64,000 nt of DNA from Arion vulgaris (taxonomy: Eukaryota > Mollusca > Gastropoda > Stylommatophora > Arionidae), in the NCBI GenBank assembly GCA_020796225.1, contig CM036754.1, positions 16,571,367-16,635,366 of the forward strand, given 5' to 3'. Position 1 is the first letter of the stretch; each line of letters opens with the position of its first letter. A program made the translations under genes and the position numbers. This document shows, one piece after another, positions 1 to 9,590 of this stretch. The notes beneath the pieces were generated by a model, which saw only the letters and a program-made list of their open reading frames with translations, had not been told where the DNA came from and did no database searches.

Positions 1-455
1 CAAACCTGCACATCGTTTTCTAAACCTGCACATCGTTTTCAAACCTGCACATCTGTTTTCTAAACCTGCACATCTGTTTTCCAAACCAGCACATCTGTTT
101 TCTAAACCTGCACATCTGTTTTCCAAACCTGCACATCGGTTTTCTAAACCTGCACATCAGGTTTTCTAAACCTGCACATCTGTTTTCTAAACCTGCAATC
201 TGTTTTCAAACTGCAGATCTGTTTTCCAAACCTGCAGATCTGTTTTCCAAACCAGCACATCGGTTTTCTAAACCTGCACATCTGTTTTCCAAACCTGCAG
301 ATCTGTTTTCCAAACCTGCACATCGGTCTTCCAAACCAGCATATCGGTTTTCTAAACCTGCACATCTGTTCTCAAACCTACTTTCCAAACCTGCAAACCT
401 ACTTTCCAAATCTATAAACCACGTTTCCAAATCTACAAACCACTTTTTCAACTAC
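1..455. repeat. 21-bp minisatellite, cut by the left window edge
   Basis: Tandem copies of a 21-bp unit, typically AAACCTGCACATCTGTTTTC plus one pyrimidine, run from the first base. Units degrade after about 365, where shorter variants based on AAACCTACTTTCC appear. Because 21 is a multiple of three, the minus strand stays open as a seven-residue repeat (GLENRCA / GLENRSA) from about 451 to 206, frame-shifted in places by indels. Single-base indels in the units at 1-60 and 150-215 break the frame, which argues against selection on a protein. The array continues to the left of the window, so its true length is unknown. Confidence 0.93.
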
Positions 456-469
456 TTCAGAGAGTTTCT

Positions 470-1017
470 GTAACGTGAAGGTAAGATGTTAGCCTCTCGT
501 TGCCAAGGTGCTAAGTTCGTTTCCCGAGTTGAACGATCGGAATATTTTTTCCAGTGAACTCCGATCTCAAAGTAGGTACGATGGAGTTCCTAGTCCTATC
601 AGGATATAGATTGTCGTATGATAAAATGTAGATTTTGTGTTCAAGTTGTGCACGTAAAAAGATCCATAGGCAGTTTGAAATCAAAAAGAGTATGCTGCTT
701 AGCAATTATAACATTAACATTTTTAAACAACGTTTTACCATATTTAAATTTCATCAGCGACCCTCACTGCGCTACAAAGTTTGTGCACTGCCACAGAGAT
801 CGTCTGCGTAAGACATAACCGGAGTAAAGCAAGGCTGTATTTTATCTCCGCTATTGTTTGGAGTGGCCATGACTGGGTGATGCGAATATGTTGCAGGGGC
901 AAAACTAGCAACGATTGGGTAGAAAATAGTCAACTAGAAGACTTGGATTTTGCAGATGATCAAAGCACACATGAGTATTAACCGAAATACAAAGATAATG
1001 GTCCATTCAATCAATCA
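470..1017 (+). mobile_element. SINE-1 copy (TCAA-tailed), interrupted by a LINE fragment
   Basis: This matches the fuller copy at 26466-26908: a tRNA-like head, then the stretch running from about 540 (GGAATATTTTTTCCAG) through GTGTTCAAGTTG to GTTTGTGCACTGCC, and a 3' end of AATCAATCAA. The body is interrupted at about 815-960 by a piece of LINE reverse transcriptase. The remaining 3' end (AAAGCACACATGAG to the tail) resumes at about 961. The head is decayed and its start is approximate. Confidence 0.7.
815..960 (+). mobile_element. Internal RTE-1 reverse transcriptase fragment inside SINE-1
   Basis: These 146 bases are nearly identical to 1499-1644 within the larger LINE copy downstream. 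They cover the RT region with GVKQGCILSPLLFGVAMTG and, after frame breaks, LEDLDFADD, which ends in the catalytic-loop-like F-A-D-D. The piece lacks both LINE ends, so it is not an ordinary 3'-anchored insertion. It shares the peculiar CATGACTGGGTGATGCG join with the downstream copy. Confidence 0.75.
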
Positions 1018-1063
1018 AACTATAATATCTCACTTTCTACAAACTTGTTATTATCACCAGGAA

Positions 1064-1287
1064 TGTCTCTATGGCGAAGTGGTTTAGACGTTTATCTTGT
1101 GTTCTGAAGGCTGGGAGTTCAAATCTGCAGTCAAGAGTGGAAGTTTTTTTTATGAGCTCCGTAGGATTGTTGCTGGAGCTTGGAGTTCGTGTTTTGTGCA
1201 ACACTCTCAGCAGGTGTTGATTCATTTCTGTTGATTGACGGAACCATAAGGATAAACCATGTGCAATGAAGTCAATAGTATGACTAA
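1064..1287 (+). mobile_element. SINE-E copy (tRNA-derived)
   Basis: A tRNA-like head begins GTCTCTATGGCGAAGTGG, with an A-box-like TGGCGAAGTGG and a B-box-like GAGTTCAAATC about 40 bases later. The body has the family marks TTTGTGCAACACTCTCAGCAGG and, near the 3' end, GTGCAATGAAGTCAAT. Other copies lie near 19.3, 29.5, 43.7, 45.4 and 52.1 kb, and one inverted near 35.8 kb. LINE sequence starts directly after it. Confidence 0.75.
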
Positions 1288-1289
1288 TC

Positions 1290-2435
1290 TTGGAGGAATA
1301 TATTGAGAAGCAACAACCACTTATACCAAATTTCATCGATTTTAAAAAAGCCGTTGATAGTCTATACATAATCTCCCTGTGGAATATTATGAGATGCTAT
1401 GGAATACCAGACAAAATAATATACATTATCAAGAGCATCTATGATGGCTCGCAAAGCGCAGTCCTCACTTATAATGGACACAGCGACTGGCTTACGGTTA
1501 AAACCGGAGTAAAACAAGGCTGTATTTTATCTCCGCTATTGTTTGGAGTGGCCATGACTGGGTGATGCGAATATGTTAAAGTGGCAAACTGGCATCGATT
1601 GGGTAGAAAATAGTCAACTAGAAGACTTTGATTTTGCAGATGATGTTTCCTTGTTACGTAAAAACAACCACGATATGCAAAGAAAAACAGACAACTTGTC
1701 ATCTATAGCATCAAAAGTTGGACTGCAGATAAGCTATGAAAAACAAATATAATGAAGACACCTATGGCAAGTAATGCAGATATCACACTGGAATCTAAAA
1801 TGATAAAAATAACAGAGCAGTCCACCTATTTGGGTAGCAATTTTGATTGCACAGGAAATGTTAAAAACAAATTATGACAGGAATTGGCAAAGCAACATCA
1901 GCTTTTAAAAGTCTCAATAAAATATGGAACTGCAAGTTATATAGTATTAAAACTAAATAACGAATTTTCAATTCAAATGTTGTATCAATCCTAACATACG
2001 CCAGCGAGAGTTGGAAAATGACTAAAGATATAGAAAGCAAGTTGAATGTATTTGAAAATATATATCTGCAGAAAATAATGAATATAAAATATAACGAATT
2101 CAAGAAAAGTGATGAAATCAGAGAAATGTTAGGTCAACCACCAGTAACAACTGTTATAAGAAAGAGAAGATGGAGATATGTTCGATACACCTTGAGGAGA
2201 AATGATCAACGAATATCAAAGCAGTCATTGAAGTGGGATGCTGAGGATTCAAGAAAGAGAGGGCGACCTAAGGAGACCCTGAAATGAACTTTGCTGAGAG
2301 AGACCAGAAATATCGGTCTCAGTTCCATGGAGGAGATTGAGCGAGTTGACCAGGATAGAGCGGTATGGTGAAAATACTGCAGGCCCTATGTAACGTACAA
2401 CGGTACGAGAGGAATTAGTATTATTTTTATTGATA
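1290..2435 (+). mobile_element. RTE-1 LINE: RT core to 3' end, defective
   Basis: A decayed non-LTR retrotransposon of RTE type. The first part encodes an RT fragment (IDFKKAVDSLYIISLWNIM, then TGVKQGCILSPLLFGVAMTG) that stops at about 1563. After frame breaks, the FADD region lies near 1633. A second open part at 2018-2287 gives the usual C-terminal region, with RKRRWRYVRYTLRRNDQRI, KQSLKWDAEDSRKRGRP and then a stop at 2285. The 3' untranslated end has GTACGAGAGGAATTAGTATT. Endonuclease sequence is absent, as in 5'-truncated copies. It cannot be active because several stops and shifts interrupt it. Confidence 0.88.
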
Positions 2436-2614
2436 AATGACCTCACGTCATAGCACTCCGGGTAGGCCCATAGGTACACAATCTCATCCTATAGATTTCG
2501 AAGATTATGCATACTGATAGTTCCTGTGGCTTGCTGGTGAAACACAGTTCTCTCTCTACCCCTCAAGCAACCAGCCCTACTTGACAACATCAACATCGTC
2601 AGTGTCAGTGAGAT

Positions 2615-2940
2615 CGGAGACGGACGATAAAAGTAGGTCACGTGTTCAATTTGAGCACGTAAAAAACCATTGACAGTTCAGAATCGAGAAGAGCGGACTA
2701 GAAAGCCACTGCCCGGACAAAATCCATTATTCAAATATTCAAAGTAAAAATCCCACAAAATATCTACATCCTCTTCAAGATTACATCGGGGACCTTGTCT
2801 GTGCTACGGAGTTTGTGCACTGCAGCTGAGATCTTCCTGTGTAAGGAAGAGATCCGAGCACACATGGTTACTCACCGAAGTGCACTGATGATGATGATCC
2901 TATTAATAAATCAATCAATCAGTCAATCAATCAATGAGAT
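2615..2940 (+). mobile_element. SINE-1, 5'-truncated
   Basis: The copy starts at ATCGGAGACGGACGATAAAA and follows the family through GTTTGTGCACTGC, GAGATCTTCCTGTGTAAGGA, CACATGGTTACTCACCGAAG and a TCAA-type tail of about seven units. The head with the promoter boxes is missing. The 180 bases before it (2436-2614) match nothing else I recognise in the window. Confidence 0.85.
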
Positions 2941-2994
2941 AAAAGATTTCTATTCACTAAAGTAATGAGTCTACTTGTACTATGTTGTACTTTC

Positions 2995-3745
2995 AGGAGT
3001 AATTTTGACTGAAAGGGAGATACTACAAACGAAATTATTTTACAAATTATCAAAGTAAAATAAACTGTATTTTAAAAACTTAAACAGTATATAGAACTTC
3101 AAGTTATATAGTTTTAAAACTAAATTATAAATTTTTCATTCCTATTTTGTCTCAATCCTAACATATGTCAGCGAGATTTGGAAAATAACTAAAGATATAG
3201 AAAGTAAGTTCAACGAATTGAAAATAGATGTCTGCGAAAAATAATGAACTTAAAATGGGACGAATTTAAGAGAGTTGATGAAATCAGAGAAATGTCTGGT
3301 CAACTACTATCAACTATTATGAATGTCGTTTTATTCGCTATAAAGTCAGGAGTTATTAGAGCGTCAAATACGGCACATCTGACTGATTTTTGCTTTGAAA
3401 GCTTGTTTTTCTTTTTGCAAGTGTCCTTCTCCATTTAGGCCAGCCTTACTTCGACTCCAGAGGTACAACTTAATGTTATAAGAAATAGAAAATGGAGATA
3501 TGTTGGGTATATTCTAAGAAGAAACGTTCAAAGAATTACAAAGCAGACATTGAAGTTTAAGGCGAATGATTCAAGAAAGAAAGGACGCTCTAGTGAAACC
3601 CTGAAACGAACTTTACTACGAGAGGCGATACATTTGGAAATCAGTTCGTTCCAAAAGATAGATTATTTGCACAGGATAGAGTGATATGGAAAAATTACTT
3701 CTTGTTCTATGTAACGTATAACAGTACGAGATGAATACAAAAGTG
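2995..3745 (+). mobile_element. RTE-1 LINE 3' half, with a foreign insert
   Basis: Second plus-strand copy of the family at 1290-2435, more diverged. It aligns from the GTAATTTTGACTG region through the segment coding NLKWDEFKRVDEIREMSGQL (3247 on), then resumes after an insert at 3319-3466 with VIRNRKWRYVGYILRRN and RKKGRSSETLKRTLLRE. The 3' end again shows the ATGTAACGTATAACAGTACG block. The coding part is broken by the insert and by stops. Confidence 0.82.
3319..3466. other. About 148-bp unidentified insertion in the RTE-1 copy
   Basis: Other copies of this LINE read straight from CAACTATTAT-like sequence into ATAAGAAATAG-like sequence. Here about 148 bases of unrelated sequence separate the two. 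I find no clear target duplication, terminal repeats or A/B boxes, and no second copy in the window. Confidence 0.5.
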
Positions 3746-3835
3746 AGTTGTATTTGTACTATCGTATTGACAACTTTTAAATATGTTCCTGTTACTTACA
3801 TTTGTCACGACGTATACATACTTTCATATAGCTAT

Positions 3836-4177
3836 AATAATTCCTCTCGTACCGTTATATATAGGGCCTGTAAACAATTTCTCCATACCGCTCTTTCCTA
3901 GGCAACTCGATCAATCTCCGCCATGGAATTTAGACCGATATTTCTTGCCTCTCTCAGCAATTTTCGTTTGAGGGTCTCCTTAGGTCGTCTTCTCTTTCTT
4001 GAACCCTCTGCATTCCCATTCAGTGCCTGCTTTGATATTCTTTGATCATTTCTTCTCAAGGTACTCCCAACATATCTCCATCTTCTCCTTCTTATAACAG
4101 TTATTAATAGTGGTTGGCCAGACATTTATCCGATCTCATCACTTCTCCTGAATTCGTTTCAAATACACTTTCAAATA

Positions 4178-4213
<36 letters not shown>

Positions 4214-4540
4214 TTCTTTCTTTTTCCGCCATGTTTATCATTCTAATTGTGATATATGCACAGTCTTTGCCAAGAATGTAATTTTATGTCATATTGTTCA
4301 GCACCATTTGGAGCTCTAGTGCTTATCCTTCGGTGAAGTGTCCGATTTCAAGCAGAGTTTACTTTGTTTGCTCTTTGTTAGCATTTTGCTGTCCCCAGCC
4401 AACCTACAAGGCAGCAGGTTAAATACATTCAACTTACTTTCCATATCTTTAGTCATTTTCCAACTCTAGCTGGCATATGTTAAGATTGAAACACCATTGA
4501 AATTGAAATTCATAATTTAGTTACATATAACTATACTGGA
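3836..4540 (-). mobile_element. RTE-1 LINE 3' half, minus strand, split by SINE-C
   Basis: Reading the minus strand, the copy encodes MSGQPLLITVIRRRRWRYVG, TLRRNDQRISKQALNGNAEG and SRKRRRPKETLKRKLLREAR, the C-terminal region of this LINE family. It ends at the left in the 3' untranslated block CTCTCGTACCGTTATATATAG. The sequence breaks at 4182 for a SINE-C and continues at 4421-4540 with the ACTCTAGCTGGCATATGTTA segment, which in other copies directly precedes it. The LINE was therefore present before the SINE arrived. Confidence 0.87.
4183..4420 (-). mobile_element. SINE-C (GA-tailed) with 10-bp target duplication
   Basis: On the minus strand it starts with AACCTGCTGCCTTGTAGG and GGCTGGGGACAGCC, then passes through GAAATCGGACAC and the shared 3' module (TTCTTGGCAAAGA ... 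TATATCACAAT), and ends in a (GA)n tail seen on the plus strand as (TC)n at 4182-4211. AAATACATTC stands on both sides (4173-4182 and 4421-4430), a clean target-site duplication inside the LINE. Related copies are at 17822-18079 and 25955-26272. Confidence 0.9.
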
Positions 4541-5067
4541 TCTCATATTATGTATATAACCTTTACACGATTTAATAATGAATAGAGTCACAGTCCTACA
4601 CACTTTTCATTTTTGTCCCATACCAAATGTTGATATCATCCATCAAAATACTATCATATATCAACAATAGCACCTGAAGATTTGATTACCTAGATATTTT
4701 TAGAGTTCTCAAACGTTATTTTTGCTTCCATTGTCATAAGTTTCCTTTAAGTAAATATTTCGCAATTAAACTGTGCAGCTAATAATTATCTCGTGCGCAA
4801 GCCCGATTGCACGGAGCTGTAGTACCGTTATCTATTGTTTATTGTCTAAAAATATTCTTTTCATTAAAACTAAAATGCTATTATCGGATTTAGAAATTGG
4901 TTATGATGGATTGGATTTGTGCGTGCAATGCTGGTGGATAACGAGTCAAATGCATACTGTAATTGAATTGTTTTTATCTACTATCGCTGTTAGATTCCAG
5001 ATTTTATTCTTAGCAGTTTATTCTGGATATAGTTTACTTATTTATGTGACAGTCAGTATTGATTGCA
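4541..5067. other. No recognised feature
   Basis: AT-rich sequence. An open frame of 104 codons at 4773-5087 (MQLIIISCASPIARSC at its start) resembles no family I know and has no start or splice context that would support it. I treat it as chance. Confidence 0.5.
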
Positions 5068-5172
5068 TTAGAATATCATCAAGTTAGAAGTGTAAATATT
5101 TACTTACTTAATTAGAATATCATGCAATTAGAATTGTAAATCATTCTTTATTTAATTAGAATGTTGTATATT
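5068..5172. repeat. Imperfect AT-rich tandem repeat, about 2.3 copies
   Basis: The phrase TTAGAATATCAT, a short CAA-TTAGAA stretch and TGTAAAT followed by TTTACTTA-like sequence recurs about every 45-50 bases: near 5068, 5112 and 5156. Copies differ by small indels. Confidence 0.6.
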
Positions 5173-5256
5173 ACGTCTAACATATGTTTTTTGTCATTCG
5201 TGAAGTATACTTCGAGTTTATTTTAAAGTGATTCTTTAAGCATGCAACAAACTCAA

Positions 5257-5455
5257 GCCTGCCCACCGTGTTCGCAGCGCGTTGGACGGCGGGTGACTAG
5301 CCCTTTGTGAATGCGGGTTCGATTCCGCTGGCTGGCAGAAAAGCCACAGGTTCTCCAGATTCATGGTGTTCGTGGCACCGAACCGAAGAGTTACGATGTC
5401 CATGGCACCGAGCCGAAGAGCTGAAAGCTCAGTGCTTCTGGATCGGAAAAAAGCA
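5257..5455 (+). mobile_element. SINE-H (tRNA-derived, A-rich tail)
   Basis: The head (GCAGCGCGTTGGACGG ... GCGGGTTCGATTCCGCTGG) carries a consensus B box, GGTTCGATTCC, closed by a short stem as in a tRNA T arm. The body follows with CAGAAAAGCCACAGGTTCTC and two versions of the phrase GGCACCGA(A/G)CCGAAGAG, and ends CTTCTGGATCGGAAAAAA. The second copy is at 18893-19090. Confidence 0.82.
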
Positions 5456-5694
5456 TGCACCAATGAGTGTCAATGATTTCATCTTTGAAGTTTCTAGTGT
5501 CCGTAATGTATTCTTTTGTTGAAATTGAAATTGTCAAGATTTTTGCAATGGTAGGTCAAGTTATGAGTGGTGTATTCGGAATGCGCTATTTTATTATTAT
5601 TTATATGTACAAAGAAAATAGCAAATAGATATATCCTACAAGAATACAGAATTAAAGACAGTTAATTAGTGAGAATAAAAACAAACTGATCTCA
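5456..5694. other. No recognised feature
   Basis: AT-rich sequence between SINE-H and the RTE-1 copy. I see no repeat match. Confidence 0.4.
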
Positions 5695-6712
5695 AGATGA
5701 AGGATTGACATCATTAAAGATAATAATAATCTCTCCATCTCTTCTTTCTTATAACAGATGTTACTAGTGGTTGACTAGACATTTCTCCTCAAGGTGTGCC
5801 CAACATATCTCCATCTAATCTTTCTTATAACAGTTGTCACTAGTGGTTGACTAGACATTTCTCCATCTAATCTTTCTTATAACAGTTGTCACTAGTGGTT
5901 GACTAGACATTTCTCCCTCTAATCTTTCTTATAACAGTTGTCACTAGTGGTTGACTTGACATTTCAGTCTTTCTCATAACAGTTGTCACTAGTGGTTGAC
6001 TAGACATTTCTCCTCAAAGAGTGCCCAACATATCTCCATCTAATCTTTTTATAACAGTTGTCACTAGTGGTTGACCAGACATTTCTCTAATTTCATCACT
6101 TCTGAATTCGTTCCATTTTATATTCATTATTTTTTGCAGTCGTCTATTTTCAAATGCATTCAACTTGCTTTCTATATCTTTAGTCATTTTCCAACTCTCG
6201 CTAGCATATGTTAGGATTGATACAACATTTGAATTGAAAATTCGTTATTTAGTTTTAATACTCTATAACTTGCAGTTCCATATTTTATTTAGTCTTTTAA
6301 AAGCTGATTTTTCTGTGCCAATTCGAATCATAATTTCTTTTTAACATTTCCTGTGCAATCAAAATTGCTACCTAAATAGGTGAACTTCTCTGTTATTTTT
6401 TGTCATTTTAAATTCCAGTGTGATATCTGCATTACTTGCCACAGATATCTTTATTAATTTTTTTTTTCATAGCTTATCTGCAGTCTAACATTTGATGCTA
6501 TAGATGACATGTTGACATGTCTGTTTTTTTCTTTGCATATCGTGGTTGTTTTTATGTAACAAGGTAACATCATCTGCAAAATCAAAGTCTTCTAGTAAAC
6601 TATTTTCTCCCAATCGATGCAAGTTTCACTCCTACTACATTTTGCATCACCCAGTCAATGGTCAAAACAATAGCGGAGATAGAATACAGCCTTGCTTTAC
6701 TCCAATGTCAAC
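5695..6712 (-). mobile_element. RTE-1 LINE, minus strand, with internal tandem expansion
   Basis: This is the same family read on the minus strand. From right to left it shows the GVKQGC-like RT region (complement of CAGCCTTGCTTTACTCC at 6688-6704), the FADD region near 6573 (complement of ATCATCTGCAAAATC), the connector with TYASESWKMTKDIESK (about 6170-6215) and the MSGQP segment. The last segment is repeated several times at 5745-6090. The copy joins a different LINE fragment at about 6713. Confidence 0.85.
5745..6090. repeat. About 52-bp tandem repeat grown from RTE-1 sequence
   Basis: The block TCTTTCTTATAACAG, then TTGTCACTAGTGGTTGACTA, then GACATTTCTCC occurs about six times. The unit is about 52 bp, but some copies carry the longer LINE-like link CCCAACATATCTCCATC and one is shortened. 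Single-copy LINE relatives at 4080-4125 and 24385-24435 contain the same block once, so the array arose inside the LINE copy. Confidence 0.88.
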
Positions 6713-6975
6713 CATAACCGGACACTGTAGACTCAACAAACACTGATATAGACTAGAAATAAGTCAAACAGCTCTCTGCCAGTGTCAGCAGGCGGAGTAG
6801 ACACCGGAAAATGTTCTGCAAAACTGTCCTCTACTAGGTAAGCTGAGAAGCAACATGTGGCCTCACCCAGTCGATCTAAAAACTAAACTTTAGGGAAACA
6901 TGACAGATCTGAAGCTGACTTCCCAGTTTGTGGTCGACAGTAAATTAAGCGCATGACCAGAGATCGTTGAAAAAG
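6713..6975 (+). mobile_element. Jockey/I-type LINE 3' fragment
   Basis: The DNA matches 44470-44700: GGACACTGTAGACTCAACA, CAGCTCTCTGCCAGTGTC, GTTCTGCAAAACTGTCCTCT and GTGGCCTCACCCAGTCGA. In intact relatives this stretch encodes the R-T-G-H-C-R-L-N segment followed by a C-x-C / H-x3-C type motif after the RNase H domain. Here the frame is broken. The fragment ends GCGCATGACCAGAGATCG, the family's 3' terminus. Confidence 0.78.
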
Positions 6976-7084
6976 AATATAGCTAAATCCAACAAAAATA
7001 CTAATAGAGTACATTACGTAAAAGTTTGTTGATCTCGATGAAATATCACACAAGGAAATATATTCACCCGTTTCTGAATAACCT

Positions 7085-7225
7085 CAATGTTACATTTTGA
7101 GAGCTCATCATCAAGGTGCGTATCCTTTATAGGACTTTGCTCTCTTTGCAGCACATCTGAAATTCACCCTATCTCTTGCCAGTTCACCCACTTCGTCGAT
7201 AGAGAGCTTGAGATTTTGAGAGCTA
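7085..7225 (-). mobile_element. RTE-8 LINE 3' end fragment, minus strand
   Basis: CATCATCAAGGTGCGTATCC, then GGACTTTGCTCTCTTTGCAG and CACATCTGAAATTCACCC closely match the left end of the longer copy at 54450-55060. The element's 3' end, with an ATG-type tail, lies at the left. Confidence 0.75.
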
Positions 7226-7679
7226 GGATGCTGTAATTACTGTTTGCGCTGTGGTTTAAATTTCTATGATCGATTTAATCTACAAAATAGTGTTCATTTT
7301 CCCGCCTAGAATCTACATTCATAAGAGATGAAAATTCAACATGGATGTACTTCAGTTAAGTCTTTAATAATAGCAAGTTTTTTTCTGTCTCATCTTTGAC
7401 TGTGTCCATCTCGACTTTCTGGTGTATTTCTCTTTCTCATTATCCATTTATATACCAATTATTTTAACCTCGTACATGACATATTGAAATCATTACATTT
7501 ATTTTCTCGCTTTGTTTACTTACACGTTGTGAAGTGTTGGAGTAGTCATGTAATTAGATCGCTTGTTTCAGAATAAACACACACAAAACTAAGTTAACTT
7601 CCCATTAAACCAAAAGGATGATTAAATCATTCACAAAGTCGTCAATACTAACATAGACGGAAAAAATATGAACAGATTC
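7226..7679. other. No recognised feature
   Basis: About 450 AT-rich bases with no repeat match in the window and no defensible open frame. Confidence 0.4.
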
Positions 7680-7915
7680 GAAAAGTTATCATTCTGCGCA
7701 ACATAACAGGGAACACTCGACTTTTCAGACACATTTATAAAAAAAGATCGAGATTGGCAAGTCAGTTATGTACATATGTGAACAGACACTCCAGACTGCA
7801 AAGCATATACTTCAAGACTGCCACAAAAATGAGATACTGAGGCAACTCACTGGTCTCGCGGAACAACATTGGGAAGAAAATTACACTGAGAAATCTGTGT
7901 GAGTTACAAAATACA
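7680..7915 (+). mobile_element. Decayed Jockey/I-type LINE C-terminal fragment
   Basis: Read with frame shifts, the stretch gives pieces such as ILRNITGNTRLFRHIYKKR and ICEQTLQTAKHILQDCHKN. These fit the pattern after the RNase H domain of these LINEs (R-x-G-H-x-R-L, a C motif, then H-I-L-x-x-C). Similarity is by motif order only and the copy is old. Confidence 0.5.
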
Positions 7916-7917
7916 GT

Positions 7918-8262
7918 GATTTCTTGATTGATTGTTTGATTGGTTGATTGATATGACCATCATCATTGTACTTCGATGAATAACCATGCATGCTCCGATC
8001 TCTATCTTACACAGGAAGATCTCATCGGCAGTGCACAAACGCCGTACCACCGGCGAGGGTTCCGATGGAATTTAAATGGTAAACATATGTGCAGGAATTT
8101 TATTTTAAAAATCTTTCTTATTAATTTTTGCTCGGGCAGCGGTATTTCAGCCTGCTCATCTCGATTTTTGAACTGCAAAGGGTTCTTTTACGTTCTCAAC
8201 TGAAACACATGATCTATATTGTATCGTCCATCTCCTATAGAACTAGGAACTAGATCTCTTCT
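7918..8262 (-). mobile_element. SINE-1, minus strand
   Basis: The TTGATTGATTG tail sits at the left, followed by the complements of the GATGATGAT, GTGTAAG-A-GAGATCGG, GGCAGTGCACAAA and GTTGAGAACGTAA blocks of the 26466-26908 copy. The middle is diverged. The tRNA-like head is missing or unrecognisable after about 8262. Confidence 0.8.
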
Positions 8263-8384
8263 ATCACTGAAATGAAGGGACATTTATACACGATACAACA
8301 TTGAATATATAGACAATATTTCAAGTAAACAGAAGGAAGACTGAAGAAAAGAAGGACTTTCCATTACAGTATACTACAGTTGAT

Positions 8385-8712
8385 ATAGTCGTTTTACAGA
8401 AGAATGCTGACAATTCCATAGACAGCAAATGAAAGCAAATGATGAGGTTTTAAATCAGGTATGCACACAAAGAAACCTTATGAAACGAATAAGAATCAGA
8501 CAATCAAGGTTCTTTGGGTATATAATACGAAGAGAAAATTTAGAACATTCGGTGACAACAGGTAAAATTATGTGAAGGAGAGATCGTGGAAGACTGAGGG
8601 AGATGTTGGATGGTCTGACATTCTGATTCGATAAAAGATCGACATCAGAACTGATTAACTGCGCGGAGAGAGAGTTGTGGAGAGACATGATCGCTTACGC
8701 CGGCAGGCATGG
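8385..8712 (+). mobile_element. RTE-6 LINE 3' end
   Basis: It aligns with the split copy at 48845-49680: TTTACAGAAGAATGCTGA, ACAATCAAGGTTCTTTGGG, ACAGGTAAAATTATG and the terminal GTTGTGGAGAGACATGATCG, CCGGCAGGCATGGCACTTG. The encoded order RFFGY, then a G-R-L-R-E-M-L-D-G stretch, then ELWRDMIAYAGRHGT is typical of RTE C-termini. It is interrupted by stops. Confidence 0.8.
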
Positions 8713-8934
8713 CACTTGTTTAATTGATTGCCAGTCAATATAACTGAAATATGTAACTCTGACTGGCTGAGGTAGTCATGCAAAGTTATCGAAAAATGAA
8801 ATTGGTTATTTAATCTTCGTATGTCAAGACTTCCTACTGTGATGAATTCAATTATTTACTGGAAATAAACTTGTATACAAAACTTGACGATCTATTCCTT
8901 TCTGTGCACTTTCTGATATTACAAACTATTTCAA

Positions 8935-9590
8935 CATTCTTCTACTATTCTTCTACTGCCTTCCTACCTACCTGCCTACTTACCTACCTGCCTGCCTGCC
9001 TGTCTGTCTACCTACCTGTCTGTCTATTTATTTATCTGTCTATTTATCCATCTATCTATCCGCATCCGTCCAACTGTCAATCCATCCAACCGTATTATCT
9101 TATTTAATCGTATCTTATCTTCTTATCTTAACATCTTATCTTCTTATCTTATCGTATTATCTTATCTTCTTATCTTATATTCGCATCTTATATTCGCATC
9201 TTATATTCTTATCGTATCGTATCTTTTTATCTTATTTTAACTTTTTTTTCATCATATCTCAACTTATCTGATCTTCCTGTCCCATCGCATCTTCTTATCT
9301 TCCCTTATCTTATCTCATCGTATCTTATCTTCTTATTGTATCTTCTTGCCTTATCTTATTGTCGTATCTTCTTATCTCATCTTATCTCCGTTTATCTTAT
9401 CTGTTATCATATTTTATTTTCTTATTTTATCTTATCTAATTTTATCCTATTCTGTCATACCCATCCATACATACATTCACCGCCATCTTTCTGGCTGTCT
9501 GTCTGTCTACCTTCCTGCCAGCCTGTCTGCTTGCCTGTCTGTCTATCCATCCATCTGTCTGTCCGAGTGTTTGTCTCTAGCAAACTAATC
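8935..9590. repeat. Pyrimidine-rich low-complexity tract
   Basis: The plus strand is almost free of G over long stretches. It begins with CCTACCTGCC/CTGTCTAT tetranucleotide-like runs (8960-9070), continues as degenerate CTTATCTTAT pentamers (9090-9460) and ends with another CTGTCTGTC block (9495-9570). Open frames here (for example 9336-9710) are composition artefacts rich in S, L, C and Y. Confidence 0.85.

Noticed and set aside
1..455. CRISPR array, considered because of regular spacing
   Set aside because: The whole unit repeats, with no unique spacers, and the context is a eukaryotic repeat landscape. The same holds for the arrays at 28491, 31197 and 61565.
4773..5087. 104-codon open frame as a small host gene
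   Set aside because: No similarity that I recognise, AT-rich composition and no supporting context. It is a length expected by chance in 64 kb of AT-rich DNA with six frames.
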